A stretch of 64,000 nucleotides of DNA from Niebla homalea. Its lineage: Eukaryota; Ascomycota; Lecanoromycetes; Lecanorales; Ramalinaceae. Location of the stretch: NCBI GenBank assembly GCA_019925105.1, contig JAHGAU010000004.1, positions 1,798,001 to 1,862,000 of the forward strand, read 5' to 3'. The notes under the pieces were generated by a model, which was not told where the DNA came from, did no database searches, and saw only the letters and a program-made list of their open reading frames with translations. This document shows positions 50,701 to 64,000 of this stretch, one piece after another. Position numbers and translations under genes: made by a program. Positions within the stretch are counted from its first letter, which is position 1; each line of letters opens with the position of its first letter.

Positions 50701-53514
50701 AAATAAATATACTTCCGGGCTAGAATATATAACTTAACGGTTTCCCCTTATAATATTTAAAAACTAATAAAATATAATAAAGAATAAAATAAAAAATCCA
50801 AATTTATCTTTAAGTTTTTACCTTTAAAAAGACTAAATAATACGGTAATAAATATTTTTAACGGTAAAATTAAAACTTTTAAAAAACGTTTTTTCCCCCG
50901 TTACCGGAAGTTAACTTAATAAATATCGATAATACGGTATATCCTAAATTAATAATAATAAGTAAAATAATAACTTAAAAGATAATAATTAAGGTAATTA
51001 ATAAACCGAAAGAGGATAAAGTTTCCGGATTTAACGGTATATTAAATAAATTCTTATCCATAATAATATCGTTATTTAATAAGGTCTTTATTTATCTATT
51101 TTAAGTTTATTTCAATATAGGATATTACCCTTATAAATTTAAAGAGGTTAAAACGATTATTTTTAAAAAGCCGGTTAAATTAAATTACTTAAAAGTAAAA
51201 TTATATAAATTTATAAAACTTCTTTATACGTTAAGGAAGGCTTTAAAAACGGTAATTATAAAGATCTTAAATAATTACGTAAAAAGATATAAATTGCTTT
51301 TTAATTAATAAATAAGGGTAAAAAGAAAATAATTAATAGAGACGGCTCTTAAAGGCTTAATTAATAACGTATATACGGTATAAAATTATAAGAAAAAATA
51401 TTTTATAAGTTTTCTTTCTTTAAATATTATAAGGGTATTTAATAAAATAAATTATTAAAGGTTATTATATAATTTATAAAAAAAAAAGGTTTTACCTTTC
51501 TTTATAAATTAAATAAAAAGTTTTTTAAATGACTAAGCGATATTAATTAATTTAAAATAAAAGATAAATACAATAAAGCCCGCGATAATAAAGATTCTTT
51601 AAAAGTTATTTATTTTTTTAATTTTATTTTTATTCTTTAACGGCCCGTCTATTAAAGATTTAATAAAGTTAAAATAAAAGGTTTAAATAAAAAGCTTTAT
51701 TAACGATATTTACTTTTTAATTTATAATACGTTTATTTATATAAACTATTTAAAGTTAAAATAAACTTATAAAGTTTATTTACGATAAATAAAAATATAT
51801 AAAGCTTAATTTACTTTATATAAGTATAAGCTTATTTATATAATAAGGAATTTAAAGTTATACGATATAATAATTATAATAAACTTAAATAATATAACGG
51901 TAAAACCGGAAGTTAATATTAAAGTATTTAACCTATAAGTTAATAAGAAATTAAACTAAAAAGACTATATAAGAAAAATTTAAAAGAAAATGGTTTTATA
52001 AAAAAAAGGTTTTATTTATTTTACGGCGTTAACGTAAAAAGCTACCTTATAAAAACTTAAAACCATTTATTAAGCGGTTATAAAGCCTATAATAACGTAC
52101 ATAATAGTTATTTAATACGTATTTAAAAATATACTTAAATATAAGAAAGAGCCCGTTTAATAATTATAAAAGGTTTAAAACCGATACTTAAAAGTAATAA
52201 GTAAAATATATAAAATAACTCCCGTCCCGGTATTAAAATCCGAGGTTGTTATATTATTAATAAAGTTAGCCTTAAATTAAATAATCGCTTAAATAAAGCT
52301 TAAAAAAGGTATAAACTTAATTACGTTAATAAAAAATAAATATATTTATTAAAACTATAAGAGGCCTTAAATAAAAAAGCGCGGAAAAACGGTATTTAAC
52401 CCTTTTACGGAAATTAAATTAAAGTAAATTAAAAAAAAGGTCGCTCTAACTTACGTTTAAAAAGCTAACGTAAAAGTATACGAATTTTTACTTAAAGTAA
52501 AAGCGGTAAAGGAAAAGAAAACTATAAAGGCGAAATTAATAACAATTACCTTATAAACTATAAAGAAATAAATAAAACGTTAACGTAAATATAAAGAATC
52601 GATCCCTTAAGGGTAATAATATCCGGCTTTAAATAATAATAAAGTTATTAATAAGTATTTCCGGCGTTACGGGATTATAAAAAAAAATAATAATACGTTA
52701 ATAATTTAACTTTGGATAAATAAAAACGGTTTAATTTACTTCTTCTTTATCGTATATATTAATAACCGGATTAACGTTAATTACGAATATAAATAATGAA
52801 AGTAAAACGCTATATATATATTAATCTCTTATTTATTATTTAAAGAGCTTAAACCGGGATTAATTAAAAGGGTAAGGATTAACGATTATTATTAAATACT
52901 TATTAATAAAAAGGGTATTAAAGTAGCCGTTAAATTTATAATAATTACGGGCTTATTACTATAGTTTAATTTAGCTAAGGAAATAAAAAAAATAATTAAG
53001 GATTTAATTAAGAAACCTTATTACTGATTTAAGGGTAAAAAGTAATAGCGAGAAAACTATACTTAATAAGGGGCTAAAGGGGCTATAAATACCGGGGCGG
53101 TATAAAAAACGATACTATATTGGTTAATAGAGTTATATAAATAAGGTAATAATAATATATATATTAGTAAAGATATTTAATAATATAATCGGAATTTTAA
53201 AATTTTAATATTAAATAGACCTATAAAATAACGGAAGAATAATAGGTTTAAAGGTAATCCTTAAGTAAATTCAGTTATAATATTATAGGTTTTCTTGGAA
53301 AAAACGTATAAATAGATTTTTATTCTTTAAACGGCCGTAAATACTTTTAGCCCTTAAAACGTAAGTAAAAACTAGGTAAATCCCGGTTTTTATTCTTAAC
53401 GTTATAGATATCGGGTTTTTTACGGTTATTAATAAAGTTAAATGGCCGAATATTAAAGAACGCCGGAATTAGCTTAGCTAGATCCGTAGTATAAATCAAT
53501 CAATCAATCAATCA
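47739..53514 (+). mobile_element. Tad-like LINE, full-length copy 3
   Basis: 5776 bp flanked by a perfect 13-bp duplication AGAAAAAATATAA (47726-47738 and 53515-53527). The ORF1 start is ATA instead of ATG (47752). RT motifs: LFLFFNGPSIKDLIK near 51630 and FINDIYFLIYN near 51700 (first catalytic Asp changed to Asn). Same AATC tail as copies 1 and 2. RIP-saturated. Confidence 0.87.
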
Positions 53515-53690
53515 AGAAAAAATATAAAATAAAAATAATAAAAACCCTTACGGGATAGCCGTATTTATATTAAAAAACTTAAATATATATTCGTTTACCC
53601 GTAAAGACGTTTTTCTGCCCCGTATAAAGTCCGTTATTTAATTTATTAATAAAATAAAAAGCCTCCGTTTATGAAAAATTATAAAGTAAA
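53515..53690 (-). mobile_element. LINE B, RT fragment between two insertions
   Basis: Minus strand reads LYNFS near 53680 and NTAIP*GFLLFLFYIFS near 53560, i.e. the reverse-transcriptase GIPQGSPLSP motif with Gln as a stop. The reading continues at 47738 (left) and comes from 60911 (right). Confidence 0.72.
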
Positions 53691-53906
53691 TGTTAGAATA
53701 TAAGCCCCTCTGGGGTGGTTGGAAGGCAAAGGGTATATTACGTATAACTAAAGACATTAAAGTATAGAGGTATAAAAGTGAAAAGGTTGAAGGCCCTAAT
53801 ATACCCAGTTGGTAACATTCCTGGGTGCCGGATTAACCCCGGGCTTAACCCGGGATAGGCCCGGTAAAGCCTACTCCTAAGTTATTAATACCCCTGAACC
53901 TTAATA
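53691..53906 (-). repeat. Gypsy 3' LTR
   Basis: Read on plus, TGTTAGAATATAAGCCCC to CCTGAACCTTAATA. It pairs with 60695-60910; differences are almost all C-to-T or G-to-A. The half near the outer element end is GC-richer with a CCCGGG palindrome. Confidence 0.88.
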
Positions 53907-56900
53907 TTACCCCCCCCCCTGGGAGAGGCTTACCCTCGAGCCTATAAGTACGTTAAAAAGGAAAAATTTTTTACTTAAAACCACCCCTTTTACTTATTAC
54001 TTATAAACCGGGTAACTAAAGTAAGGTCTATATACCACTTAGCTTACCAGTTATTAATTAACCGGGTAAATAATATAAGAATATTACCCAGGTTATCCGT
54101 TATTAGTTAGCCGGGTAAGTAATATAAGAATTATAGGGGTAATATCGTGGCGGTAACCCCTATAATAAACCCTGAAACGCGATTTCGTCCGGGGGGTTCC
54201 GGAGCAGGTATTGTTTTTTATAATTTACCGCTTTTTTAAAATATTTTTTTAATTTTATTATTTTATGTATTAAATTTATATTAATAAAAAAACATATAAT
54301 TTATATAAATAAATAATATTAATAATAGTTGTTTTAATGGCTTTAAGGAGTTATAAAGTTATTTTAAGGGGCTTTTAAACTTAATAAGAACGTAATATAC
54401 GGCTTATAATATTAAGTTTTAAGCCCGGTAAAATCGTTATTTAACTTAAACGTTTAAGATAGCTCTTAAAGGCTACCTTAAATATAGCGATATCAGTTAA
54501 ATCCCCGGGTTATAATCCGGGCTTATCCGGGTACTTTTTATAAAAAACTTTAATTAATTTTTAAATATAAAGGAATTTTTTTATATTAATATAATATTAA
54601 GTATTATCCGGGGGTGAATTTACTTATTTAATTTTATATTATAGCCTTTATTTTTAACCGGTACGCCGGGAATTAATAATTTTTTTAAGCTTTTACTTTT
54701 TAATATCCTTTTTATTTATAATAACGGGTTTAAAGGGTAAATTAACTTATCCTAATAATAATAATTTCTTTTTAATCGGGATACGGGTTAAATTACTTAT
54801 ATAAAAAGTAAAGTAAACCCGGAAAATATTTAAGACGTTTAATTTATAAAAGGAATAATATTATTTAAGGATAATATAGGGATTTAAACGTTTATAATTT
54901 AACTTTTTATTAAACCGATTAATTATTAAATACTTAACGTTTACGTAAACCTTATTATTTATTTTAAACTTTACGTTTTAGCGTTAACGGTTAATTTACT
55001 TAAGCGTATTATTATAAGATTTATTTAAATTAAAACGTATTATATTAAGAATTTTTTATATAATTTTAATAATATTAATAACTTTCTTAATTTAAAGTTA
55101 TTTATAAACGGTAATATATTTAATATTATCGGAACCGAATAATATCCTTAAGTAAAAGCCCTTATTAAGGTAGAAAAGTATTATTTTAATTGATCAATTT
55201 AAGTTATTATTATCCGTAAATTCCACTATAGGTAGTTACCGTACCTAATTGTCTTATAAGTAATTTACGTAAATTTAAAGTCTTTACTTTATTTCTTAAT
55301 TTATTCTTTTAATTTAACCGTTATTTTTAACGTAATAAAAAATTAAGGTCCGGGGTTAATTTTAAATTAATATAATAAAAAGCGCTATATTTTATTAATA
55401 AATTATAAGCCGTAATTTAAAATAATATTATCTAGAAAGCTATAATATTTAAATATTTCTTTAATAAAAAGCTAGGTTATTTTTTTAATAAAGGTCCTTT
55501 CCTTTTTAACGTAATAGGGGATATAATATTAACCTTTAAATAATATATAAATTACGGTAAGGATAATGTTTATATCCTTATACTTAAATAGTCCGGTAAT
55601 AAAGTTAATTAAGAACTTAATTTATCTTTATTCCGGGATTTTTAATTAATAAAGTAATTTTATAAGCTTTTATTATAAAGCTTTAAACCGAAAATAAATA
55701 TTATAATTTAAAATATAATGGTTAATATCGTCCTATAAAGTAAGTTAAAAAAAAAATACCGGGAGGTAAATTTAATTATATAATTCCGGCCGGGGTAATT
55801 ATTGATAAGTTTATTATAAGTATACTTTAAAACCTCCATAATAAGCGGTGTTAATACCTATAATTTATTTTTATTAATAAGGATATCGGATTAAATTTTA
55901 ATACGGATTAAAGGTACGCCTTTAAAATTAAATAATCCGTCCTCCGTAATTACTTTTTTAAACTTTATTAAGCTTTTATTGGTACGGTTAGCTTTACGGA
56001 TTTATTTATAAAACCTAATTTCTTTAAGGATTAAATAAATTAATATCGGTATTTCTTCCCCCTTATTTAAGGCTAAAACCTTAAGGCGCTTGGGGGTAAA
56101 ACGGTTTAAAATTAATCTTTAACCCTATTATCGTTATCGTTTTAAAGTCGATAACCGGGTATTTAAATAAGGGCGTCGGCCTTATTATTTTATTTACTTA
56201 AACGGTAAATAACCTTAAAATTAAATTTAAAAAGGGTATTAAGGTATTTTATTTTACGTTTTATAAGCTTTTAGCTTTTAATAAAGTATTTTAAAGCTTA
56301 ATTATCGTTAAAAATATAGAAAGGCTTCTTTATTATTTCCAGTTTTAACTATTAATTCTTTAAGTACTTAATAATAACGAAAAGCTTCTTATTATAAATA
56401 TTATAATTATACTTAACCGGTAATATACTCTTAAAATAATAAGTTATTAAATATAACTCCCCGGCCTTATTATATTGGGAGAAAATACCGCCGGAAACGT
56501 AATTTAAAAAAGTCGGTTTTAAGGATTATTTTTTCATTGGGATTATAATGGGTTAATACGGGGGCTATAATAAGAGCCTTTTTAAGTATCGCGTAAGCAT
56601 TTTAATACTGCGGGGACTATATAAATAAGGTTTCCTTTTTAATAAGCTTTAAAAGAGGTTTTATTATTTTAAAGAATTAAGGAATAAATCTTCAATAGAA
56701 ATTATAGAAGTTAATAAATCCTTAAAAAACTTTTAAGTTAACGGAAACCGGCTAATCTTTAATCTTACTTACTTTATTAAGGTTTACTTTTAACTTGTTA
56801 ATAATAAGGATAAGATTTAAATACTTAATTTGTTAAACTCTGAATTCATATTTTTAAATATTTATTTATAAACCGGCGTTACGTAAACGCTTTAATATTA

Positions 56901-59900
56901 AGCGTATATATTAAGTATATTTTTTTTTAATAACGTTATAGATAATAATATTATTTAAGTAAGCTTAAGTAAAATTATTTAAATAATTAAATAAAATCTT
57001 ATTTATATATTATTAATATAAAATAAAGTTATTAATTAAGTTAAAAAGTATAACTTTATATTTAAAAACGTTGAATAAAGTAATAAATATCGTAAAGTTT
57101 TTACTTTCCGGGTATATACGGAGCTTACTAAAGGCCGCGATAATATTTAAGCGGGTAATCCATTTATAACCGGTAACTCGGGATAATACCTTTTTTATTA
57201 AAAAAATAAGGTATCGATTCCTTTTGGTAATAACGTTAATATTATGGTAATTTACGTATAGTCGTAGGTCGCCGTTAAACTTAAGGATAAAAAGGATAAG
57301 GGATTTATAAAGGGCTTTATTAAGCTTAATAAATCCTTTTTTAAATTCTTAATAATATATTTTTTTAATTTTTAAAGCTTATAATTTAAGAACGGATAAA
57401 TATAATTTTAAAAAAAAATCCTTTCTAAAGCTAAGTTAATCTTATAATTATAGTCCCGGTACGGGGATAACATATTTACTGTTATATAATTAAAGATATC
57501 CTTAAAATCGTAATATTCCGCTAGAAGTTTAATTATAATCTTATTTATAAGGGCCGCTTTTTCCGTAAAATTATTTTTATAAGTTATTATAGCGGAAATA
57601 TTAATTAAAATATTATTAAAGAAATTTAAATAATTAATTAAATCCGTTATTAAAATATAAAAGGTTTAAATCTTTTTCTTTTTTTAAAGCTTTATAATAA
57701 TATAAAAAGCCGCCGTATTAATAACTTTAATTAAGAAAAGCCTTTTTTTTAATAAGCTCCGGGAGGGGAAGATTATTTAATAATTTTTTTTTCTTTTCTT
57801 AGGGCTTTAATAGCTTTAATCTTTTACTTCTTAAGAGTATATTTAAGGCTTAATAAGTTAAAGTTATAGTTTAAAGGAATTCCGGAATAAGCTTTACGTT
57901 TTAATAATTAACCCCGTTATAATTATATTAATTTAATATAAGAAATTTTTTATTAATTATAAGGTAAACGAATACGTAATACCGTTTTATTTAGGGTTTA
58001 CTAAGGATTATATCGTATATTTTAAGCCGGATAATAAATATAAAAAATTAACTTTTTAAATAACCTTTTATAATTATCCGGGGATAAATTATATAAATAA
58101 TAAGCCGTAAATATTTACTTTTATAATCTTAAATAAACTTAAATTGAAAAAGGGTTAAAGGAGAAATTTAAAATATTACGTAAACTTATAAAATAATTTA
58201 TTTATTAATAAAATAATAATTAATAACGTTTAAATTAATTAAGAAAAATAAAAAAAAATATTAATTTCCGTAGCTTATAAACCCGTTAATAATCTAAGGT
58301 TTATTATTTTAAATATTAAAAAAGTCTTTAATACTTTTAATATATTTAATCGCTAAAATTTAAAAGTAATACGCGTTTTTATCCTTTATAATAATTTCTA
58401 TAAAACCTAATTTTTTATTAATAACCCATCTGAGTTATTAAATAAAATATCTTTAAAAATATAAAATATCCGGCCGTTTTAATTATAAGTAAATTCTTTA
58501 TTTAAGTTAAAAATAATATAATAAATTTAAACGGAACGTTCTTAAGTATTATTTTGGTTACGTTAACGGTTAAAGTAATCGGCTTGAAAATAATTCCTTT
58601 AATAAGTAAAGTATTTAACGTCCGGAAAAGAAGTTAATTTTATAATAGCGGAAATAATTTATCGGAACCTAAATTTTCTGAAACTTTTTATTCCGCCGGG
58701 GGGTTTAAAAAAAGTAATACGGGTTCTTATGGTCTCCTTGGTTTCCTTAATAAGGGTCTTATTTAAGTTAAGGGTTTTTCGTTAACGGTAATATTCTAAA
58801 CGTTGGAAACAATTTATCCTTTTAAGGTATATACGGGTCTTATTTAAGTTATTTAAATTATAATTTCCTTAAAGGAGGTTTTTATAAAGCTGGTTAAAGA
58901 GTTAAGTAATTAATTTATAAATTATAATTTTCAGGTTTTTTTTAAGATTTACGTATTTAAAGACCTTAATTAAGCGGATAAAGTTAAAATAAAATATAAT
59001 AAATTTATCCTTAATTAATATTCTTAAGGCTTAAAAATTATTAATTTAATCTTTTTTTTAATTAACGTTTTTAAAAATTCAGTTTAAGAAAATCCAGAAT
59101 TCCTTAAGGATTTAAAAGTTTAATAAAATATTATTATTATATTTTATTTTTAATTATTTAAAGACTTTAAGATTTAATAATATTAAAATATAATTAACTT
59201 AAACTTATATAATTAAATATTAATCCTTATTTATCCGGAACTTAATAATAATATAACGTTTAAAGAAACGGTATTAATTATAATCTTTTTTAATAAAAGT
59301 TTAGAATCCTTAATTTTAATTAACTTAAACTTCTTATAAAAAATAAAGGATACCGTAAATCGGTAAAGTAAGAAAATTAAATTATTCCGTTAAAGATTTT
59401 TAAGCTTAATAATAAGGTTTACGTTTTAATTTTTTAATTTACGGTTACGGATTTCTAATATTTTAAAACGGTTTAAGTTTTCTAAAAGAAAGGAGTTATC
59501 GTAATTTTATTATTATAAATAAATAATTTAGTTTATCTTTAATTATAAGTCTTTCTTAATATTATTTAATTTTATTTAAAGGACTTATATTTTATTATTT
59601 ACGTTTTTATAATATTATATATTAACGTTACGTTTTTAACGTAAAAGGTTTAATTACTTTAAGAATTCCTTGGATTTCTTAAATAATATAAATTAAAAAA
59701 TAAGATAAATATAAGTTTTTATAAAATATAAAATACGTTTAATTAATTCCTTTAAAGTAATATTTTTTAATTTATAATAACGCCGGTAAATAATATAATC
59801 CTTATATCCCCCGTAATTATTATCGGAAACCGGGTTCCCGGTAATTAAATAATTTATTGGGTCCTTATCTTTTTACTTTATTAAGGAAGGGCTTTATCCT

Positions 59901-60694
59901 TAATAAATAATATTAATTAATCGGGGTCCCCTTAAAAACCGTTTTATAAATTATATTTTAACGTAAAAGCCTTTAATAAAAAGGATTATTAAAGTTTATT
60001 ATTTATAATTTTAATAAATAAAAGGTAAGTAAAAAGTAAATTAAAATTAAAAAGGGATAAAAATAAGTAGAAAAAAAGATTAAGAAAAGAGAAAAAAATA
60101 GGTTTCTTAACTTTTCTATTAAACGGATTTTATATTATAAGGGTAATATTATAAGGTAAAATAGTAAAGTTTATATTATAATAAAGTTTAATATTATTCC
60201 CCTATATTATAGAATACTCTTTAAAGTATTTTTTCTTTTAGGTATTAAATATTTTATATTATAAAGTAAATGTAAAATTAAATATCTTAATTAAAGGTTT
60301 TAAAGAAAAAAAAAAATAGATAATAAATAAGGATTTTATAGGCTTTTATAAGCTTATTCTTAATTAAATTTATAGTAATTGTTTTAAGGTTTATTTTATT
60401 TATAACCTTTATATTACCTTATCGAGGCTTAACCCTTAAATTAATTCTTTATATAGCTTAATAAAATTAATATTTATTTATTTAAAGTTATTATAATTTC
60501 CCGTCTTAATTATTAACGTTTTCCTATAGCCCGTCCGGATATTAATCGTTATATATTTAACCGTAATTACCGTCCGTTTAATACCGTTTTTGACTATCGG
60601 CTTATTATCCGTTACTAATAAGTAGTATTAATAAAAGCTTTTATTTTATTTCGTTACTCCCTACGAAGGCGTAAATAAATTAACTTTAATATAA

Positions 60695-60910
60695 TATTAA
60701 ATTGTAAGCCCCTTTAAGGTGGTTAAAAGATAAAGGGTATATTACGTATAATTAAAGATATTAAAGTACAGAGGTATAAAAGTGAAGGGGCCGAAGGCCC
60801 TAATATACCCAGTCGGTGACACTCCTGGGTGCCGGACTAACCCCGGGCTTGGCCCGGGATAGGCCCGGTAGGGCCTACTCCTGAGTTACCAACACCCCTG
60901 AACCCTGACA
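60695..60910 (-). repeat. Gypsy 5' LTR
   Basis: On the minus strand it starts TGTCAGGGTTCAGGGGTGTTGG. It is less mutated than the other LTR in its first 130 bp (CCCCGGGCTTGGCCCGGG kept), more mutated where it meets the interior. Confidence 0.88.
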
Positions 60911-63900
60911 GTAAACGGGTATATAAAATATTATTAAAAACGCCGGAAACGTTTAAATATAATATATTTATTATAAACTGCGGTAGAGCTTATACTTTAT
61001 AAATCTATTTTAATATAAAATAAATCGCATAATTTATAACCGTATTCTTCTTCCCTTTTATATAATCTTTAAATAAAAAATTATAAATTAATATTATATA
61101 ATTAATATGCTTTATTAAAATCGATTTAAGGGCCTTATTAAAGGTATTTATAAAAACTATTAATCTATATAATTTAAGTTAACTATAATTGTTTTTAATA
61201 AGTTTCCGTAAAACGACCGTAATAAATTACTTAATGTAAAAGTAATATACTCCCTTATAAATAGTGAATTTAAAGATTAATTGGATTACTTAAAGTACCG
61301 TAAGGTTTATAATTACCAGGTATAATACCTGGTTCGGTATATCGTTAAATCCGAGGGCCTTATAAGTTAAAGTACGTTTAATAACTTTTCGAATTTCGCG
61401 TTAAGAAATAATAAGTATTTAAAGGGATTTTAAGTAGTTATAACCTTTAATATTATTAATATTTACCTTTAAAGGTTTAAAGAAGAAAATACTTTTTAAT
61501 AAAGCCGCTTTTTCTTCTATTTCCTTAAAAATGTCATTATTTACGTTTTTTAATATTAAAAAAAGTTTTAACTATAACTTTTTACGGTTATTAATCTATT
61601 TATTAAGCTTATATATATTTATAAGTAATATTTTTATTATTTTAATCCGTACGTGGTATTTAAATTTTAATTTTTTCTTAATAAGTTAATTCCTATAATT
61701 ATAATATTTTTTATAAACTTTTTACGTTTTAAGTTCTTACGTTAATTATTAAATTTTACGGAGCCTTTATGTTGATACGTAAGTTTCCTTATATTCTTTA
61801 ATAAATTAAGGTAAGGATCTTTTATATAAGTATATTATAATATTATAATTATTATTAAATTGAAAACTTTAAATATTTACTTAATATATTAAGTAACTTT
61901 TTATAACTTAAAAAGTCGTAATAGATTCTATTAAAAAGTCCGTAAAACCTTTTTTTTTATTAATTTTATTTTAATTTTTATATTACTTTTAAGCTTTTTA
62001 AAGGATTATTAAATTTAAAATTATTTAAATTAATACGTAATTTAACTTTACATTTACGTTTTTTATTACGCCGTAATTTATTAATTTTCAAGTTAATTCC
62101 GGGGTTATAAATAAAAGGTTTACGTTTAACTTAAAGTTTTAATCTTTTTAAAATATTATTCCGCGGCGTAAATTTTAAATTAAAAAGAAATTATTTATAA
62201 TATTTAGTATATAATCCGCGTATAAAATAATATAATCGTAATTTCCCCCTTATAGTAAATAATAAATATTAAAATCTTTAATAAGTAATTAATAATCTTT
62301 TTTAATTTAATATAAATTAAGTTTTCTTAATATTATTTATTTTACGTATATTAAGTCCCTATTTACGTCGCTACGGGGAGGCCGGTTATATATATTATAA
62401 ATATAAAGCCTTCGGAAATAACTTAATCTCTATAATAGGTTTTTATATATTAACCGTAAGGTAATTATATTATTATTATACTTATATATATAAATATAAC
62501 GTTTCTTTAATTAGTAACTTATAAGGAAAATTATCCCCGGATTTTAAGCTATAAATAATTATAATTAATACCGATCGGGGACGGGGTTATAAGTAATATT
62601 AATATCCTTAACTATAATATTAACGTAAGGATCTTAAACTATAATTACGTCGTATTTTTAGATCTTTAAGTTAATTAATAGATACGTTATAATAGGGTAG
62701 GAACCCCTTATATTATATTAAAAAATTCAAAAAATAAATATTCCTTTATAAATCCTTTTTTTCGTTTTTATAAATTTTAATTACCGGGCTTATAAAGCCC
62801 TGGCTTTTAAGGTTTATAGTGGTTATTAAAGTACCCGATAATCTATTCTCTTCGTTAATTATATTGGGGTTGTTTTTAATTTTGGCTTAATTTATAGATC
62901 GGTTTAAAGGGATAATATTAAGGTTTATTTCCGTTAAAAGTAACCTTTAATTCCCCTTTTAACCGCTTTTTGAATAATATAGTTTAACGCTTTATTTTTC
63001 TTAAAGGGGTTTTTAATTAGGATTAAGGAATTACTTTGGTAGTTCTTAAATGTATATAATATAAGCTTAAAGGGAGTTTTTAAGATATTTTTAATTTATT
63101 ATCTTTTTAAGGTAAGTACTTTATTATTGCCTTTTAAAATTATATTAAAGGTACTTAATATACTTTTAATAAAATCTTTTTACCTTATAGGCGTCTTAAT
63201 TAATCATTGGGTTCCCGGGTATTATCTTTAGGGTCCGGAAGCTGATTAAAAGTCCGAAAGGGCGAAAAATAAAAAAACGGCAATAAAAAATAAAAAGAAA
63301 GAATTCTTCTTAAAAGAAGCTAAAACGGGATATAATTAAAGCCAAAAGGCCTTTATAAATTTAATTTTAACGTTTTTAAATTTATATAATTTATAAGTTA
63401 AAGCGAAGGTATAATAAGTTTACGTATTATAAATACTATATATATAAGCGGAAGTATCCTTTAAATCTCTTAAGTAATACTCCCGGAAGTTATAATCCAC
63501 GGAATAATAAAGATAAGTATATTTATAAGTAATATATTATAGAGAAATATATTTATATTAATATTATTTAAACTATTACTTTATTCAATAGCTTTTATCG
63601 TATAAACTATAATTATATATATTATACTTAAACTTTAAGTTTTTAATTTCAATTATATTAATTAAGTTTAAGTTTATAAATTTAATTATAAAAAATAAGT
63701 TATCCTTAATTTTCGCCTTTATAATAAATTAATACATAATTTTAATCTTAATATATTTTAAGAACCTAAGGTTATCCTTTTTAATGTATTTAATGATTTA
63801 AGTATTTAAACGGTAAATAAGGTTTTAAGTTGGGACGTTATAAATAATAACGTCCCTGGTAAACTTTATTAACTTGGCTTTTATCCTTAAATATTTTTAT

Positions 63901-64000
63901 TACGGATATATCGAGGAACGGAGGGTAATAACGTTTTTAAAAGTGGCAATATATATTTATATATCGCCCGACTTTAATTAACGTACCGCTTAAAGCTTTA
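60911..64000 (-). mobile_element. LINE B, 5' segment, continuing past the window edge
   Basis: Minus strand at about 61390-61300 reads IRKVIKRTLTYKALGFNDIP with NQVLYLVI, the LINE RT region with KAPGPDGIPN. About 61050-60930 reads LPQFIINILYLNVSGVFNNI (LDVSGAFDNV motif changed by RIP). Continuation across the gypsy element to 53690 is in the same strand and order. The rest to the window end is RIP-saturated with no further motif I can read. Confidence 0.7.

Larger units (their letters stand above)
53691..60910 (-). mobile_element. Ty3/gypsy LTR retrotransposon
   Basis: 7220 bp with 216-bp LTRs at both ends and a perfect 5-bp duplication GTAAA (53686-53690 and 60911-60915). Coding is on the minus strand. 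RT reads ITKRNRYLIFLIKKVLS, GYKWITRLNIIAAFSKLRI, then YLNNIIIYN at about 56950 (YLDDIIIYS changed by RIP). RNase H reads APVLTHYNPNEKIILKTD at about 56550. RT followed by RNase H identifies the gypsy type. The interior is RIP-saturated. Confidence 0.88.

Overview
The window looks like a filamentous ascomycete (Pezizomycotina) accessory region. Genes carry short introns (about 50-100 nt, GT..AG), the gene content is fungal secondary metabolism, and most transposon sequence is AT-rich and saturated with C-to-T/G-to-A changes, the signature of repeat-induced point mutation (RIP). No species is claimed. No tRNA, rRNA or CRISPR was seen.

Layout: 1-6.4 kb is AT-rich repeat debris with an AT minisatellite. 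6.55-45.3 kb holds a decayed biosynthetic gene cluster: a highly reducing polyketide synthase (minus, 6.55-14.37 kb), a multi-pass membrane protein (plus, 14.95-15.96), an FMO/Baeyer-Villiger-like flavoprotein (plus, 16.61-18.61), a secreted GMC oxidoreductase (minus, 19.34-21.96), a cytochrome P450 (minus, 22.36-23.96), a PaxM/CtvC-type FAD epoxidase-like monooxygenase (plus, 24.18-43.97, split) and a short-chain dehydrogenase (minus, 44.38-45.28). All are pseudogenes in this sequence, through RIP-type stops, single-base frameshifts and transposon insertions, but their domains and introns can still be read.

The most striking structure is a nest of elements. A Ty1/copia element (24945-42990) lies inside one intron of the FAD monooxygenase, and the coding sequence resumes in phase 18.1 kb later. 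That element carries two full-length Tad-like LINEs tail to tail (27391-33162 and 33463-39615) and a 734-bp LINE-related element; the second LINE carries a 366-bp 5'-truncated LINE. A 205-bp solo LTR of the copia family lies in the ketosynthase domain with a perfect 5-bp target duplication. To the right, another LINE (minus) is cut by a third full-length Tad-like LINE (47739-53514) and a Ty3/gypsy element (53691-60910), and continues to the window end.

Working together, the genes would have made a reduced polyketide, then oxidised and possibly cyclised it (flavin monooxygenases, P450, GMC oxidase, SDR, membrane protein). The product is unknown. RIP damage is patchy: blocks of nearly intact coding sequence alternate with saturated blocks.
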